This document shows, piece by piece, positions 1-6,634 of a DNA stretch of 11,483 nucleotides. A program made the translations under genes and the position numbers. Under the pieces are notes generated by a model. That model searched no databases and was not told the origin of the DNA. It worked only from the letters and a program-made list of their open reading frames with translations. Location of the stretch: contig WTJQ01000510.1 in the NCBI GenBank assembly GCA_011524785.1, positions 1 to 11,483 on the forward strand, written 5' to 3'. This stretch comes from Planctomycetota bacterium. Lineage in GTDB: Bacteria; Planctomycetota; UBA1135; GCA-002686595. The first letter of the stretch is position 1; the number at the start of each line of letters is the position of its first letter.

Positions 1-370
1 CCTCGGGCGTGCTGGGTTCGGGGGTCGGCGGGGCCGTCTCGCCCGCGCCGACGCCGGCGGGGGCGCCCGTGGAGGCGGTCGCAGGAGCCGCAGCTCCCGT
101 CGGGCCTGGCCGCGGCGCCGGAGCCTCCGAGGTGCTCTCGTTCTCCGGGTCCGTCTCCCCGGAGGCCCTCGCGGGCGGCTCCTCGACGGCGGGAGCTCCT
201 CCGGTGTCCGTTCCGGGCTGGGGCGCGGCGGCCTCCGCTGGGGCCCCCTCGGTCGCCCCCGCGGTGGCCCCCGCGCGGGTCGGCTCGGGGCCCGTCAGGC
301 TGGGCGCGGTCGCGCAGCTCGACCAGGCGAGGCAGCTCGCGAGGACGAGGGGCCAGGGACCGTGGCTCAC
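1..370 (-). CDS. Ala/Pro-rich lipoprotein, 5' part only (runs off the left edge)
   Basis: The frame opens with GTG at 370-368, overlapping the TGA of the upstream redox gene (GTGA, 4-nt overlap), and stays open for 123 codons to the window edge. The N-terminus reads MSHGPWPLVLASCLAWSSC: a short hydrophobic stretch with two candidate lipobox cysteines, C13 (LASC) and C19 (WSSC). C19 fits the length of a signal peptide better. Residues 20-123 are low complexity, dominated by Ala, Pro, Gly, Thr and Glu, as in flexible linkers that hold a folded domain away from the membrane. Third codon positions are GC-rich, as in the neighbours. The functional domain would lie beyond the window, so no function is assigned. 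An Ala/Pro-rich frame on the opposite strand (9-401) is treated as its shadow. The coupled start and the signal sequence support the call; the lack of any recognised domain limits it. Confidence 0.72.
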   Translation of the reverse strand, partial: MSHGPWPLVLASCLAWSSCATAPSLTGPEPTRAGATAGATEGAPAEAAAPQPGTDTGGAPAVEEPPARASGETDPENESTSEAPAPRPGPTGAAAPATASTGAPAGVGAGETAPPTPEPSTPE

Positions 371-717
371 GCGAGCTGCTCCTGCAGGCTGGCGACCGTG
401 ATGGCCCCGTGGCTCGCGTGCCAGCTGAGTCCGCCGTCCCGGAACCAGAGCGCCTGGGGAGACTCGTGCTGCACCCCGAGCTCGGCGGTCAGTCCGCGCG
501 CCAGGGCTCGCTCCGCGATCACGTCGATCGAGGCGGTGCGCAGCGCGGCTTCGTCGTCGAGCTGCTCGAGGAACAGGCGCAGCTGGCGCTCCGCCGTGAA
601 CGAGGTCGGGCAGATGGGGCTGCGCTTGAAGACGAGGACCGGTGCATCCGCGGACGCCGCCTGGAGGACGGCGACCGCAGCGGCCGGATCCTCGGGCAGG
701 TCGAGGGTGCGGTCCAT
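367..717 (-). CDS. Bacillithiol-system-type monothiol redox protein (YtxJ/BrxC family)
   Basis: This 116-residue cytoplasmic protein has a thioredoxin-like fold. The N-terminal strand VLVFKRSPICPTS (residues 27-39) carries a single cysteine, C36, in a C-P-x-S motif like the monothiol CPIS-type site of BrxC/YtxJ. HESPQALW (84-91) supplies the cis-proline loop at P87, and WHASHGAIT (99-107) matches the conserved family C-terminus. Family members reduce mixed disulfides with bacillithiol (de-bacillithiolation); whether this organism makes bacillithiol cannot be seen here. Length is typical of the family. The ATG at 717 lies 3 nt after the TGA of the zinc-ribbon membrane gene, and its own TGA overlaps the GTG of the lipoprotein gene, so the three are probably co-transcribed and translationally coupled. 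No clear Shine-Dalgarno sequence precedes the start. The family call is secure; the physiological thiol is inferred. Confidence 0.86.
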   Translation of the reverse strand: MDRTLDLPEDPAAAVAVLQAASADAPVLVFKRSPICPTSFTAERQLRLFLEQLDDEAALRTASIDVIAERALARGLTAELGVQHESPQALWFRDGGLSWHASHGAITVASLQEQLA

Positions 718-720
718 GGC

Positions 721-1359
721 TCAGACGCGGATGTGCTTGAAGTGGACGAGCTCGACGCCGCGCGTGTAGGCGACGCCAGGCAGGTTGGTGGGGTAGGGCT
801 CCTCGTTGACCCCACGGCCCGGCCACAGGAACTCACCGCGCACCCCGCTCTCGAACTCGAGCAGGAAGTAGTAGTCGGTGTTCCCTCCGAGCCCCTTCAG
901 GTTCGTCTCGGAGCGCCGGTCCACGATCACGCCGGGACGGCGCAGGAGCTCGGCCTGCACGCTCTGCTGGATGACGCGCTTGCCCTGGAGGAGGAGCCAG
1001 ACGCCGCCGGCGATGATCGCGTACCCGATGGCCGCGACGGCGCTGACCGGACCCCCGGAGAGGATCCCAGCGGTCGCGGCCAGGGCCCCAACCGTGAGGG
1101 CGAGCTTGCCGCGGAACACCAGCTGGCCGCCCCGGACGAACTCCGGTCCCTCGGGCGGCGACCACTCCATGGCGGGCCCCAGGTCCTTGTGCTCGAGCAG
1201 GCGCGCGATCCGGCCCGCGAACGGCGACTCCCCGCTCTCCTCCTTGCCCGCGTCGAGCCCCAGGGGGGTCACGCAGTACGGGCAGATCGAGAGCGCGACG
1301 TCGGGCAGCTTCGCCCCGCATCCGGGGCAGTTCTTGGGGGCGGTCTGGGGGTCAGCCAT
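721..1359 (-). CDS. Zinc-ribbon membrane protein of unknown function
   Basis: This protein of 212 residues starts MADPQTAPKN. A zinc ribbon follows at once: CPGC at residues 11-14 and CPYC at 26-29. Residues 30-83 are a polar linker. A hydrophobic hairpin (about 84-101 and 105-125) looks like two membrane helices. The soluble C-terminal part (about 140-212) is beta-rich, with a TDYYFLLEFESG strand and a closing GVAYTRGVELVHFK strand. That order recalls small membrane-anchored DUF2500-like proteins, but I cannot assign the family firmly. The frame is open far upstream to 2184, but that part is antisense to the aminopeptidase gene and lacks domain-like sequence. The Met directly before the zinc ribbon is therefore the chosen start. 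It is the first gene of a minus-strand unit with the YtxJ-like protein and the lipoprotein, suggesting a role at the envelope. Confidence 0.85.
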   Translation of the reverse strand: MADPQTAPKNCPGCGAKLPDVALSICPYCVTPLGLDAGKEESGESPFAGRIARLLEHKDLGPAMEWSPPEGPEFVRGGQLVFRGKLALTVGALAATAGILSGGPVSAVAAIGYAIIAGGVWLLLQGKRVIQQSVQAELLRRPGVIVDRRSETNLKGLGGNTDYYFLLEFESGVRGEFLWPGRGVNEEPYPTNLPGVAYTRGVELVHFKHIRV

Positions 1360-1483
1360 GGCCGGGCGCGCGCTGGGGAACGCGTGCTGAAAGGTAGCCC
1401 CCGGCACCCTGCGGTTGGAAGCCCGGAGCCTGATCCCCTGCTCCGTGCATCGGACCGGGAGGGACCTCCGCTCGCCGCGGCCC

Positions 1484-1499
1484 TGGCACGGGCTGGGCC
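1484..1499 (+). promoter_or_regulatory. Possible sigma-54-type promoter upstream of the M1 aminopeptidase
   Basis: TGGCACGGGCTGGGCC has a complete TGGCACG -24 element, and its GG and GC dinucleotides sit at the correct spacing for a sigma-54 site. The two T residues and the final A/T of the -12 element are missing. It would place transcription start near 1510, about 30 bp before the ATG. In DNA this GC-rich a partial match can arise by chance, and no activator-binding site was recognised. The rest of the 180-bp divergent gap (1360-1539) shows no convincing -10/-35 pair. Confidence 0.2.
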
Positions 1500-1539
1500 G
1501 AGGAGCCGCTCGGGTCGGGGCCTCTGGCAGCATGGGCCC

Positions 1540-3432
1540 ATGCGTGCCCTGCTCCTCCTCGCTCTCATCCCCTCCTGCGCTGCGCCGGCTTCCTCGCCGG
1601 ACGCAGCCGGCGCTGGATCTCCGGGGACGGCTCCCCCGGCCAGTGCCCTGGCCCCACGGGACCAGCACAGCCGGAGCGAGCCCCATCGGGTCCGGGTCCG
1701 CCACATGGACCTCGAGCTCGAGGTCGACCACGGCGCGAGGGTGCTGCACGGGAAGGTGACGCATCGCCTGGAGCGGCCCGATCCCAGCGCCCCCCTCGTG
1801 CTGGACACGGCCGCGCTGGAAGTGCTCGAGGTCGTGGGGGAGGACGGCGATCCGCGCGCCTGGTCCCTCGGCCCGGAGGCGGGCCGCGAGGGCCGGGCCC
1901 TGCGCATCGACCTGCACGCCGACGATGCGGAGGTGACCGTGCGCTACCGGACCCTTCCGACGGGCGAGGCGGTCCAGTGGCTCGAGCCCCAGCAGACCGC
2001 TGAGGGGACGCACCCGTTCGTCTACACCCAGGGGCAGGCGATCCTCACGCGGTCGTGGATCCCCTGCCAGGACACGCCGGGGAACCGGGTGACCTGGTCG
2101 GCGTGGGTCACGGCACCCCGCGACCTGCGCGTCGTCATGAGCGGAGAGGGGACGGGGCCGCGCCCCGTTCCCGGCAGCGACCACCTCCTACGCTGGCGCC
2201 ACGAGCTGCCCCTGGCCGTGCCGCCCTACCTGATCGCGCTGGCGGTCGGGCGCCTGGAGCGCATCGCGATCTCGCCGCGCGTCGCCATCTTCGCGGAGCC
2301 CAGCGTCGTCGGACCCGCGGCCGAGGAACTCGCGGACACCGAGGCCATGCTCGCGGCGGCCGAGGAGCTCTTCGGCCCCTATCGCTGGGGCCGCTACGAC
2401 GTGCTCTTCCTGCCGCCGGCATTTCCCTACGGGGGCATGGAGAACCCGCTGCTGACCTTCGCGACGCCGACCATCCTCGCGGGCGACCGCTCGCTGGTGG
2501 CGCTGGTGGCCCACGAGCTCGCGCACTCCTGGTCCGGCAACCTCGTGACCAACGCCACCTGGGAGGACTTCTGGCTGAACGAGGGCTTCACGGTCTACTG
2601 CGAGAAGCGCATCGTCGAGGCGGTCTACGGCGACGAGCGCGCGCGGATGGAGATGGCCCTCGACCGCACGGGCCTCGAGGAGGAGCTGGCCGAGCTCGAG
2701 CCCTGGCAGACGGTCCTCGACATCGACCTCGAGGGGCACCACCCGGACGATGGCTTCTCGGGCGTTCCCTACGAGAAGGGGGCGCTGCTGCTGCGGCGGA
2801 TCGAGGAGCTGGTGGGGCGCGAGCTGCTCGACGAGTTCCTCGCGGCCTGGTTCGACGAGCACGCGTTCGAGAGCGCCACCACCTCCGAGTTCGAGGCCTT
2901 CCTCCAGGAGCGCCTCGCGTCCCGACGCCCGGGCGCTCTCCAGCAGCTGGACCTCGAGGAGTGGCTGCGCGAGCCTGGGCTGCCGGCCGACGCGCCCCGC
3001 GTCACGAGCGAGCCCCTGCTCGCGGTGGATCGCGAGGTCTCCCGGTGGGTGGCGGGCAGCGCCGCGAACGATCTCCGGACCGAGGGCTGGAACACCTTCC
3101 AGTGGCTCCGCTTCCTGCAGGGCATCGCGGCCGACGCGGACGCCGCTCGCCTCGCTGACCTGGACGCGACCTACGAGCTGACGCGCACGGGCAACGCGGA
3201 GATCCTCGCCGCGTGGCTCGCGCTCGCGACGCGACGGGGACACGCCGCGGCTCGCCCCGCGCTCGAGGCCTTCCTGGGCCGGATCGGACGCCGCAAGTTC
3301 CTCGTCCCGCTCTATCGCGCTCTCCTGGAGGCGGACGCGGAGGCCGCTCGGGCCCTGTACGCCCGCTTCCGGGGCCAGTACCACGCCGTCAGTCGCGAGA
3401 CCCTCGACGGCCTGTTGGGGTTCGAGGGGTGA
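1540..3432 (+). CDS. M1 zinc aminopeptidase, leukotriene-A4-hydrolase type, predicted lipoprotein
   Basis: This 630-residue protein would remove N-terminal residues from peptides. The N-terminus MRALLLLALIPSC ends in a lipobox-like IPSC, so export and lipid anchoring are likely. An M1 beta-sandwich domain follows (about 45-235) with the LTA4H-like stretch SWIPCQDTPGNR. The catalytic domain has GGMEN at 298-302 (E301 binds the substrate amino group), HELAH at 325-329 and E348 18 residues later, giving the HExxH-x18-E zinc site. Y411 in VPYEKG is the transition-state tyrosine. D403 and F406 align with human LTA4H D375 and Y378, from memory. The C-terminal helical domain (about 500-630) is of the LTA4H_C type and keeps the carboxylate-recognising Arg and Lys as R584 and K586 (GRRKF). 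Overall length matches LTA4H plus a signal sequence. The frame continues upstream to 409 but only antisense to other genes; the chosen ATG directly precedes the signal peptide. Its TGA overlaps the GTG of the DDAH gene. Confidence 0.95.
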   Translation: MRALLLLALIPSCAAPASSPDAAGAGSPGTAPPASALAPRDQHSRSEPHRVRVRHMDLELEVDHGARVLHGKVTHRLERPDPSAPLVLDTAALEVLEVVGEDGDPRAWSLGPEAGREGRALRIDLHADDAEVTVRYRTLPTGEAVQWLEPQQTAEGTHPFVYTQGQAILTRSWIPCQDTPGNRVTWSAWVTAPRDLRVVMSGEGTGPRPVPGSDHLLRWRHELPLAVPPYLIALAVGRLERIAISPRVAIFAEPSVVGPAAEELADTEAMLAAAEELFGPYRWGRYDVLFLPPAFPYGGMENPLLTFATPTILAGDRSLVALVAHELAHSWSGNLVTNATWEDFWLNEGFTVYCEKRIVEAVYGDERARMEMALDRTGLEEELAELEPWQTVLDIDLEGHHPDDGFSGVPYEKGALLLRRIEELVGRELLDEFLAAWFDEHAFESATTSEFEAFLQERLASRRPGALQQLDLEEWLREPGLPADAPRVTSEPLLAVDREVSRWVAGSAANDLRTEGWNTFQWLRFLQGIAADADAARLADLDATYELTRTGNAEILAAWLALATRRGHAAARPALEAFLGRIGRRKFLVPLYRALLEADAEAARALYARFRGQYHAVSRETLDGLLGFEG

Positions 3433-4247
3433 CGGGGGCGTCAGGAGCCGGATGGCGGGCGCTGCTGCGGGCTCCCGGGCCGGAGCTCGCGGCGTGCGAG
3501 CTCACGCACCTCGAGCGCGTGCCGATCGACATCGAGCGAGCCCGGGAGCAGCACGCGGCGCTGGCCTCGACCCTGGAGGGGCTCGGCGTGCAGGTCACGG
3601 TGCTGCCGCCGCTGGAGGGCCATGGCGATGCCTGCTTCGTCGAGGACGGTCTCCGCGTCCACGCCGAGGCCGCCATCCTCACGCGGCCCGGCGCCCTCTC
3701 CCGGCGCGCCGAGGTGGAGGCCCTCGAGCCGCACGCCCCGCGTGACCGCGCCAGGGTCCGGATCGAGGGGGAGCGAGCCACCCTGGACGGCGGAGACCTC
3801 GTCCTCCTCGACGACCTCGTCCTCTGCGGCCAGTCCACCCGGACGAACCATGCGGGCCTCAAGGAGCTCGCGCACGCGCTGCTGCCCCACGGCCTGCGCG
3901 TGAAGGCCGCTCCGGTGCGTGGCGCCCTGCACCTGCAGACCGCGGCGACCCGCGTGGGGCCCGAGACCCTGCTGGTCCAGCCCGAGTGGGTCGACCTCGG
4001 GCACGCTCCCGACTGCGAGGTGCTCACGGTCGATGGGCGCGAGCCCTTCGGGGCCAACGCGCTCCAGGTGGGGGAGCACCTCCTGGTCCCCGCGCACCAC
4101 CCTCGTGCGATCGAGCTCCTGCAGGCCCGCGGCTACGCGGTCGTCCCGGTCGAGGTGGACGAGTTCGCCAAGGCCGAGGGGTGCATCACCTGCCTCGTCG
4201 AGTGCTGGGAGGAGCGGCCTCCCTCGCGCTCCGAGTCAATCCCCTGA
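3429..4247 (+). CDS. Dimethylarginine dimethylaminohydrolase (DDAH)-family amidinohydrolase
   Basis: This protein of 272 residues from a GTG start overlaps the aminopeptidase TGA (GTGA), so translation is coupled. The family hydrolyses N-omega-methylated arginines to citrulline and a methylamine, through a covalent cysteine intermediate in a five-bladed propeller fold. Visible motifs are CFVED (69-73; E72 and D73), TLDGGDLVLLDDLVLCGQS with RTN after it (about 118-140), the catalytic histidine H168 in LHLQTAAT, and the nucleophile C255 in EGCITCLVE near the C-terminus. The VDEFAKAEG segment before it matches the usual DDAH ending. A related guanidine-modifying hydrolase with another substrate cannot be excluded, because substrate-loop residues were not compared. 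Pairing with an aminopeptidase suggests breakdown of peptide-derived arginine derivatives, which is inference. The last 12 bp overlap the end of the oppositely oriented sulfatase-like gene. Confidence 0.9.
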   Translation: MTGASGAGWRALLRAPGPELAACELTHLERVPIDIERAREQHAALASTLEGLGVQVTVLPPLEGHGDACFVEDGLRVHAEAAILTRPGALSRRAEVEALEPHAPRDRARVRIEGERATLDGGDLVLLDDLVLCGQSTRTNHAGLKELAHALLPHGLRVKAAPVRGALHLQTAATRVGPETLLVQPEWVDLGHAPDCEVLTVDGREPFGANALQVGEHLLVPAHHPRAIELLQARGYAVVPVEVDEFAKAEGCITCLVECWEERPPSRSESIP

Positions 4248-5609
4248 GCCGCCGCCGTACCCGAGGGCATCGAGCTCGCCCTGCATGGCCGCGTCCGGTT
4301 CGAACGGCTCGGCCGGCGGCGCAGGCTCCAGTTCGTCGTGCGCGCGGCGCGCGGCAGCGGCGAGGGGGTCGGCCTCCGCCGCCGGGAGGAGCTGAAGCTC
4401 CTCCGGGTCGGCCGTGAGGTCGTAGCTCTCGCTCGTCCCGTCGGAGGTCACGATCGTCTTCGTGCCGCCCTCGGCCAGCACCCGTCGGGTCCGGCGGAGT
4501 CGGGAGCCCCAGGGCTGCCGCAGGTCGTGGAGGCGGCTGTCGGTGTTCTCCGAGCGCGCCCGGCCCAGGGGCCAGTGGCGGACGAAGGTCGGAGGGGCCG
4601 TGTCGCGCGCGATGCCGGCGGCGTCGAGGAGGATGCCCGGCAGGTGGACGTGGGAGGCCCAGGCCTGCTCGACGGCTCCCTGCGACTGGCCACGGGCCTT
4701 GACGATCAGCGGGATCCCGAGCGTTCCCTGGTAGACGTCCTTGGAGTGCTCGATGAGGCCGTGCTCTCCCAGGAACTCGCCATGGTCGCTCGTGACGGCG
4801 AGGGTCAGCGCGTCCCAGTCGAGCTGGGCCCGGAGCCCGTCGAGGAGCACCCCGAGCCCCTCGTCCAGGTTCCCGATGGCGGTGTCGTACTGGTCGACGA
4901 GCGCCTCGAGCAGCGCCGGCTCAGCCTCGCGCTCGGGGTCCATGACCACGGGCACGAGTCGCTTGAGGAGGTTCCCCTCCGACGAGCGGTCCGGCAGGTC
5001 GGCGCGCGGCCGCGTGTTGTACGGCCGGTGCGTGTCCATGAAGTTGAGGACGAGCAGGAACGACTCCTCGCGGTGCGCCTCGACCCAGTCGAGGGCACGG
5101 CTCGTGACGTCGGTGACGTCCCCGCGGCGGCGATCGTAGTGCTCGAAGCCCTGGGCGACCCCGAAGCGGGGATCGAGGTAGGCGGTGTTGGCGACGATGG
5201 CCGCGGTGGCCCAGCCCTTCTCCCGGAGGTGCTCGGCCAGGGTCACGTGGCTCGCCGCGAGGGGCGCCGCGTTGTTCTGGCCCTGCCAGCCCTTGGCCTG
5301 CAGGGCGGCCAGCTCCTCGGCCGTCAGCGTCCTGGCCCCGTGCTCGGTCGGCTCGAGCCCCGTGAACATCGAGGCGTGGGAGGGCAGCGTCCAGGGCGCC
5401 GACGCCTGGAAGCGTCGGTAGAGGGTCGCGCCCTCGGCGAGCTCGGTCAGGACGGGGCTCGTGGGTCGGCCGTAGCCATAGGTGGAGAGGTGGTCCGCCC
5501 GGAGCGTGTCGCAGACGACCAGGACCACCTGCGTCGGTCCTTCGACCGTGCCGCAGCTGGACCCGGACAGGCCCAGCGCGAGCCCGAGAAGGACGAGGGG
5601 ACGGCGCAT
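4236..5609 (-). CDS. Sulfatase-like lipoprotein with Thr at the nucleophile position
   Basis: This 457-residue member of the alkaline phosphatase/sulfatase superfamily begins with a lipoprotein signal, MRRPLVLLGLALGLSGSSC (C19). Strand VVLVVCDTLRADH (28-40) supplies metal ligand D34. WTLPSHASMFTG (73-84) aligns with the sulfatase signature CxPSR. T74 replaces the Cys/Ser that is normally converted to formylglycine, and H78 replaces the Arg. TSDHGEFLGEHG (273-284) gives D275 and H276, and ESYDLTADPEE (394-404) is the common C-terminal sulfatase motif. Without Cys/Ser it is unlikely to be a classical sulfatase. Thr nucleophiles occur in phosphoglycerol and phosphoethanolamine transferases and in phosphodiesterases of this superfamily, so phosphoester transfer or hydrolysis at the envelope is a reasonable alternative. 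The C-terminus is Ala/Pro/Glu-rich with a GYGGGSGD tail. It is the last gene of a minus-strand unit, 31 bp after the rhomboid gene. Confidence 0.88.
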   Translation of the reverse strand: MRRPLVLLGLALGLSGSSCGTVEGPTQVVLVVCDTLRADHLSTYGYGRPTSPVLTELAEGATLYRRFQASAPWTLPSHASMFTGLEPTEHGARTLTAEELAALQAKGWQGQNNAAPLAASHVTLAEHLREKGWATAAIVANTAYLDPRFGVAQGFEHYDRRRGDVTDVTSRALDWVEAHREESFLLVLNFMDTHRPYNTRPRADLPDRSSEGNLLKRLVPVVMDPEREAEPALLEALVDQYDTAIGNLDEGLGVLLDGLRAQLDWDALTLAVTSDHGEFLGEHGLIEHSKDVYQGTLGIPLIVKARGQSQGAVEQAWASHVHLPGILLDAAGIARDTAPPTFVRHWPLGRARSENTDSRLHDLRQPWGSRLRRTRRVLAEGGTKTIVTSDGTSESYDLTADPEELQLLPAAEADPLAAAARRAHDELEPAPPAEPFEPDAAMQGELDALGYGGGSGD

Positions 5610-5640
5610 GGCTCGAGTCTAGGGAGTCGCAGGCGGGCGC

Positions 5641-6591
5641 TCACCCACGCAGCAGGGCGGCACTCCACGCCGTGACCAGGAGTCCGAGGGTCCCCATCGC
5701 CGCGGCCATCTGACCGCGGGCGCCCAGGCGCTCCGGCGCGCGAACGGCGCCCGCCGCCACGCCGGCCGCAAGGCCGACCACGAAGCCGAACACGTGCGCG
5801 CCGATGTCGACGTCGCCTGGTCCCTCCTCGCCGCCGCCCATGCCCAGGTAGCCGAGCAGGACCAGGGCGCCCAGCAGGGGGGCGAGGCGTCGAAGCGCCG
5901 ACAGCGCGAGCTCGCGCCGGCGGAGCCACTCGAAGCCGGCCTGCACGCCGAGCAGGGCGAAGACCGCCGTCGAGGCGCCCACGGACAGGTGGTCGGGGCC
6001 CGCGGCCAGGGCGTTCACGAGGTTGCCTCCCGCGCCCGCCACCAGGGCGAGCAGCCAGGCCAGGCCGGAGCCGAGGGTGTGGCTGGCCAGGACGCCGAAG
6101 AGGGAGCCGAACACGACGTTGCCCGCCAGGTGCGCGAGGTCGACGTGCAGGGTCAAGGCCGTGGCGAGACGCTCGACCTCTCCTGAGAGCACGCGCCCGC
6201 TGTCCATGCGCCCGGCGGTCCACCAGTTGATCCCCGCGAGCCCGAACTGGCCGATCGGGAAGAGGCCGATCACGACGGCCGCGTAGGCGAGCGCGCCTCG
6301 CCGGCCGTTGCTGCGGGGGACGAAGCGCGGACGGGGGGGCGGCCACGCCGCGTTCTCCTCCGCGTAGTCCGCGAGCTCGGCCTGAGCGCGCGCTCCGTGC
6401 GCGGCTGGGACCAGCAGCTGCCAGCCGTGCCCGCCTCCCACCAGCTCGTGGGGGACCCCTGCAGCGCGCAGCACCAGCGCGGCCTCGCGGGCGCGCGCGC
6501 GGTGTCGGGTGGCGAGCACCGCGAGCGCCGGGGGCATGGGCTGCTCGGCCCCTGCGCCATGGCCGGCGCCCTGCATGTCGGGAGCGTTCAT
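5641..6591 (-). CDS. Rhomboid-family intramembrane serine protease with N-terminal DUF2007-like domain
   Basis: This 316-residue integral membrane protein would cleave membrane-spanning substrates. Residues about 20-83 form a small soluble alpha/beta domain (LAVLATRHRARAREAALVLR..., WQLLVPAAHGARAQAELA) resembling the PF09413/DUF2007 signal-transducing domain. The rhomboid core then spans about 98-316 with roughly six or seven hydrophobic segments. H154 and N158 (HLAGN) correspond to the oxyanion-side His and Asn, S207 in VGASTAVF is the nucleophile, and H266 in GAHVFGFVVG is its partner. Numbering is close to E. coli GlpG (H150, N154, S201, H254). The frame is open to 7380 upstream, but that extension is Arg/Pro/Ser-rich noise across another gene, so ATG 6591 is chosen; M6 or M19 are alternatives. 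It lies 43 bp after the in-frame-UGA gene and 31 bp before the sulfatase-like gene, probably in one transcript. Confidence 0.93.
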   Translation of the reverse strand: MNAPDMQGAGHGAGAEQPMPPALAVLATRHRARAREAALVLRAAGVPHELVGGGHGWQLLVPAAHGARAQAELADYAEENAAWPPPRPRFVPRSNGRRGALAYAAVVIGLFPIGQFGLAGINWWTAGRMDSGRVLSGEVERLATALTLHVDLAHLAGNVVFGSLFGVLASHTLGSGLAWLLALVAGAGGNLVNALAAGPDHLSVGASTAVFALLGVQAGFEWLRRRELALSALRRLAPLLGALVLLGYLGMGGGEEGPGDVDIGAHVFGFVVGLAAGVAAGAVRAPERLGARGQMAAAMGTLGLLVTAWSAALLRG

Positions 6592-6634
6592 CGTGCGGCG
6601 GCAGGGAGCCGGGCCGAGCCGGCTCGGCCGTGGG

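Noticed and set aside
1391..1425. Possible -35/-10 pair (TTCCAA and TACCTT, 18-bp spacer) for the minus-strand zinc-ribbon unit
   Set aside because: Each hexamer matches the consensus at only three of six positions.
409..1539. Open in-frame extension of the aminopeptidase frame, 377 codons upstream of ATG 1540
   Set aside because: It lies antisense to the YtxJ-like and zinc-ribbon genes, has no domain pattern, and the signal peptide begins at the Met encoded at 1540.
1531..1542. Perfect 12-bp palindrome CATGGGCCCATG over the aminopeptidase start codon
   Set aside because: It could be an operator or translation-blocking site, but one short GC palindrome with no second copy nearby is too weak to call.
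4338..5675. 445-codon plus-strand frame opposite the sulfatase-like gene, and the 398-codon minus-strand frame at 2188-3384
   Set aside because: Both mirror genes with clear motifs and show no family signatures of their own; long antisense frames are expected at about 70% GC.
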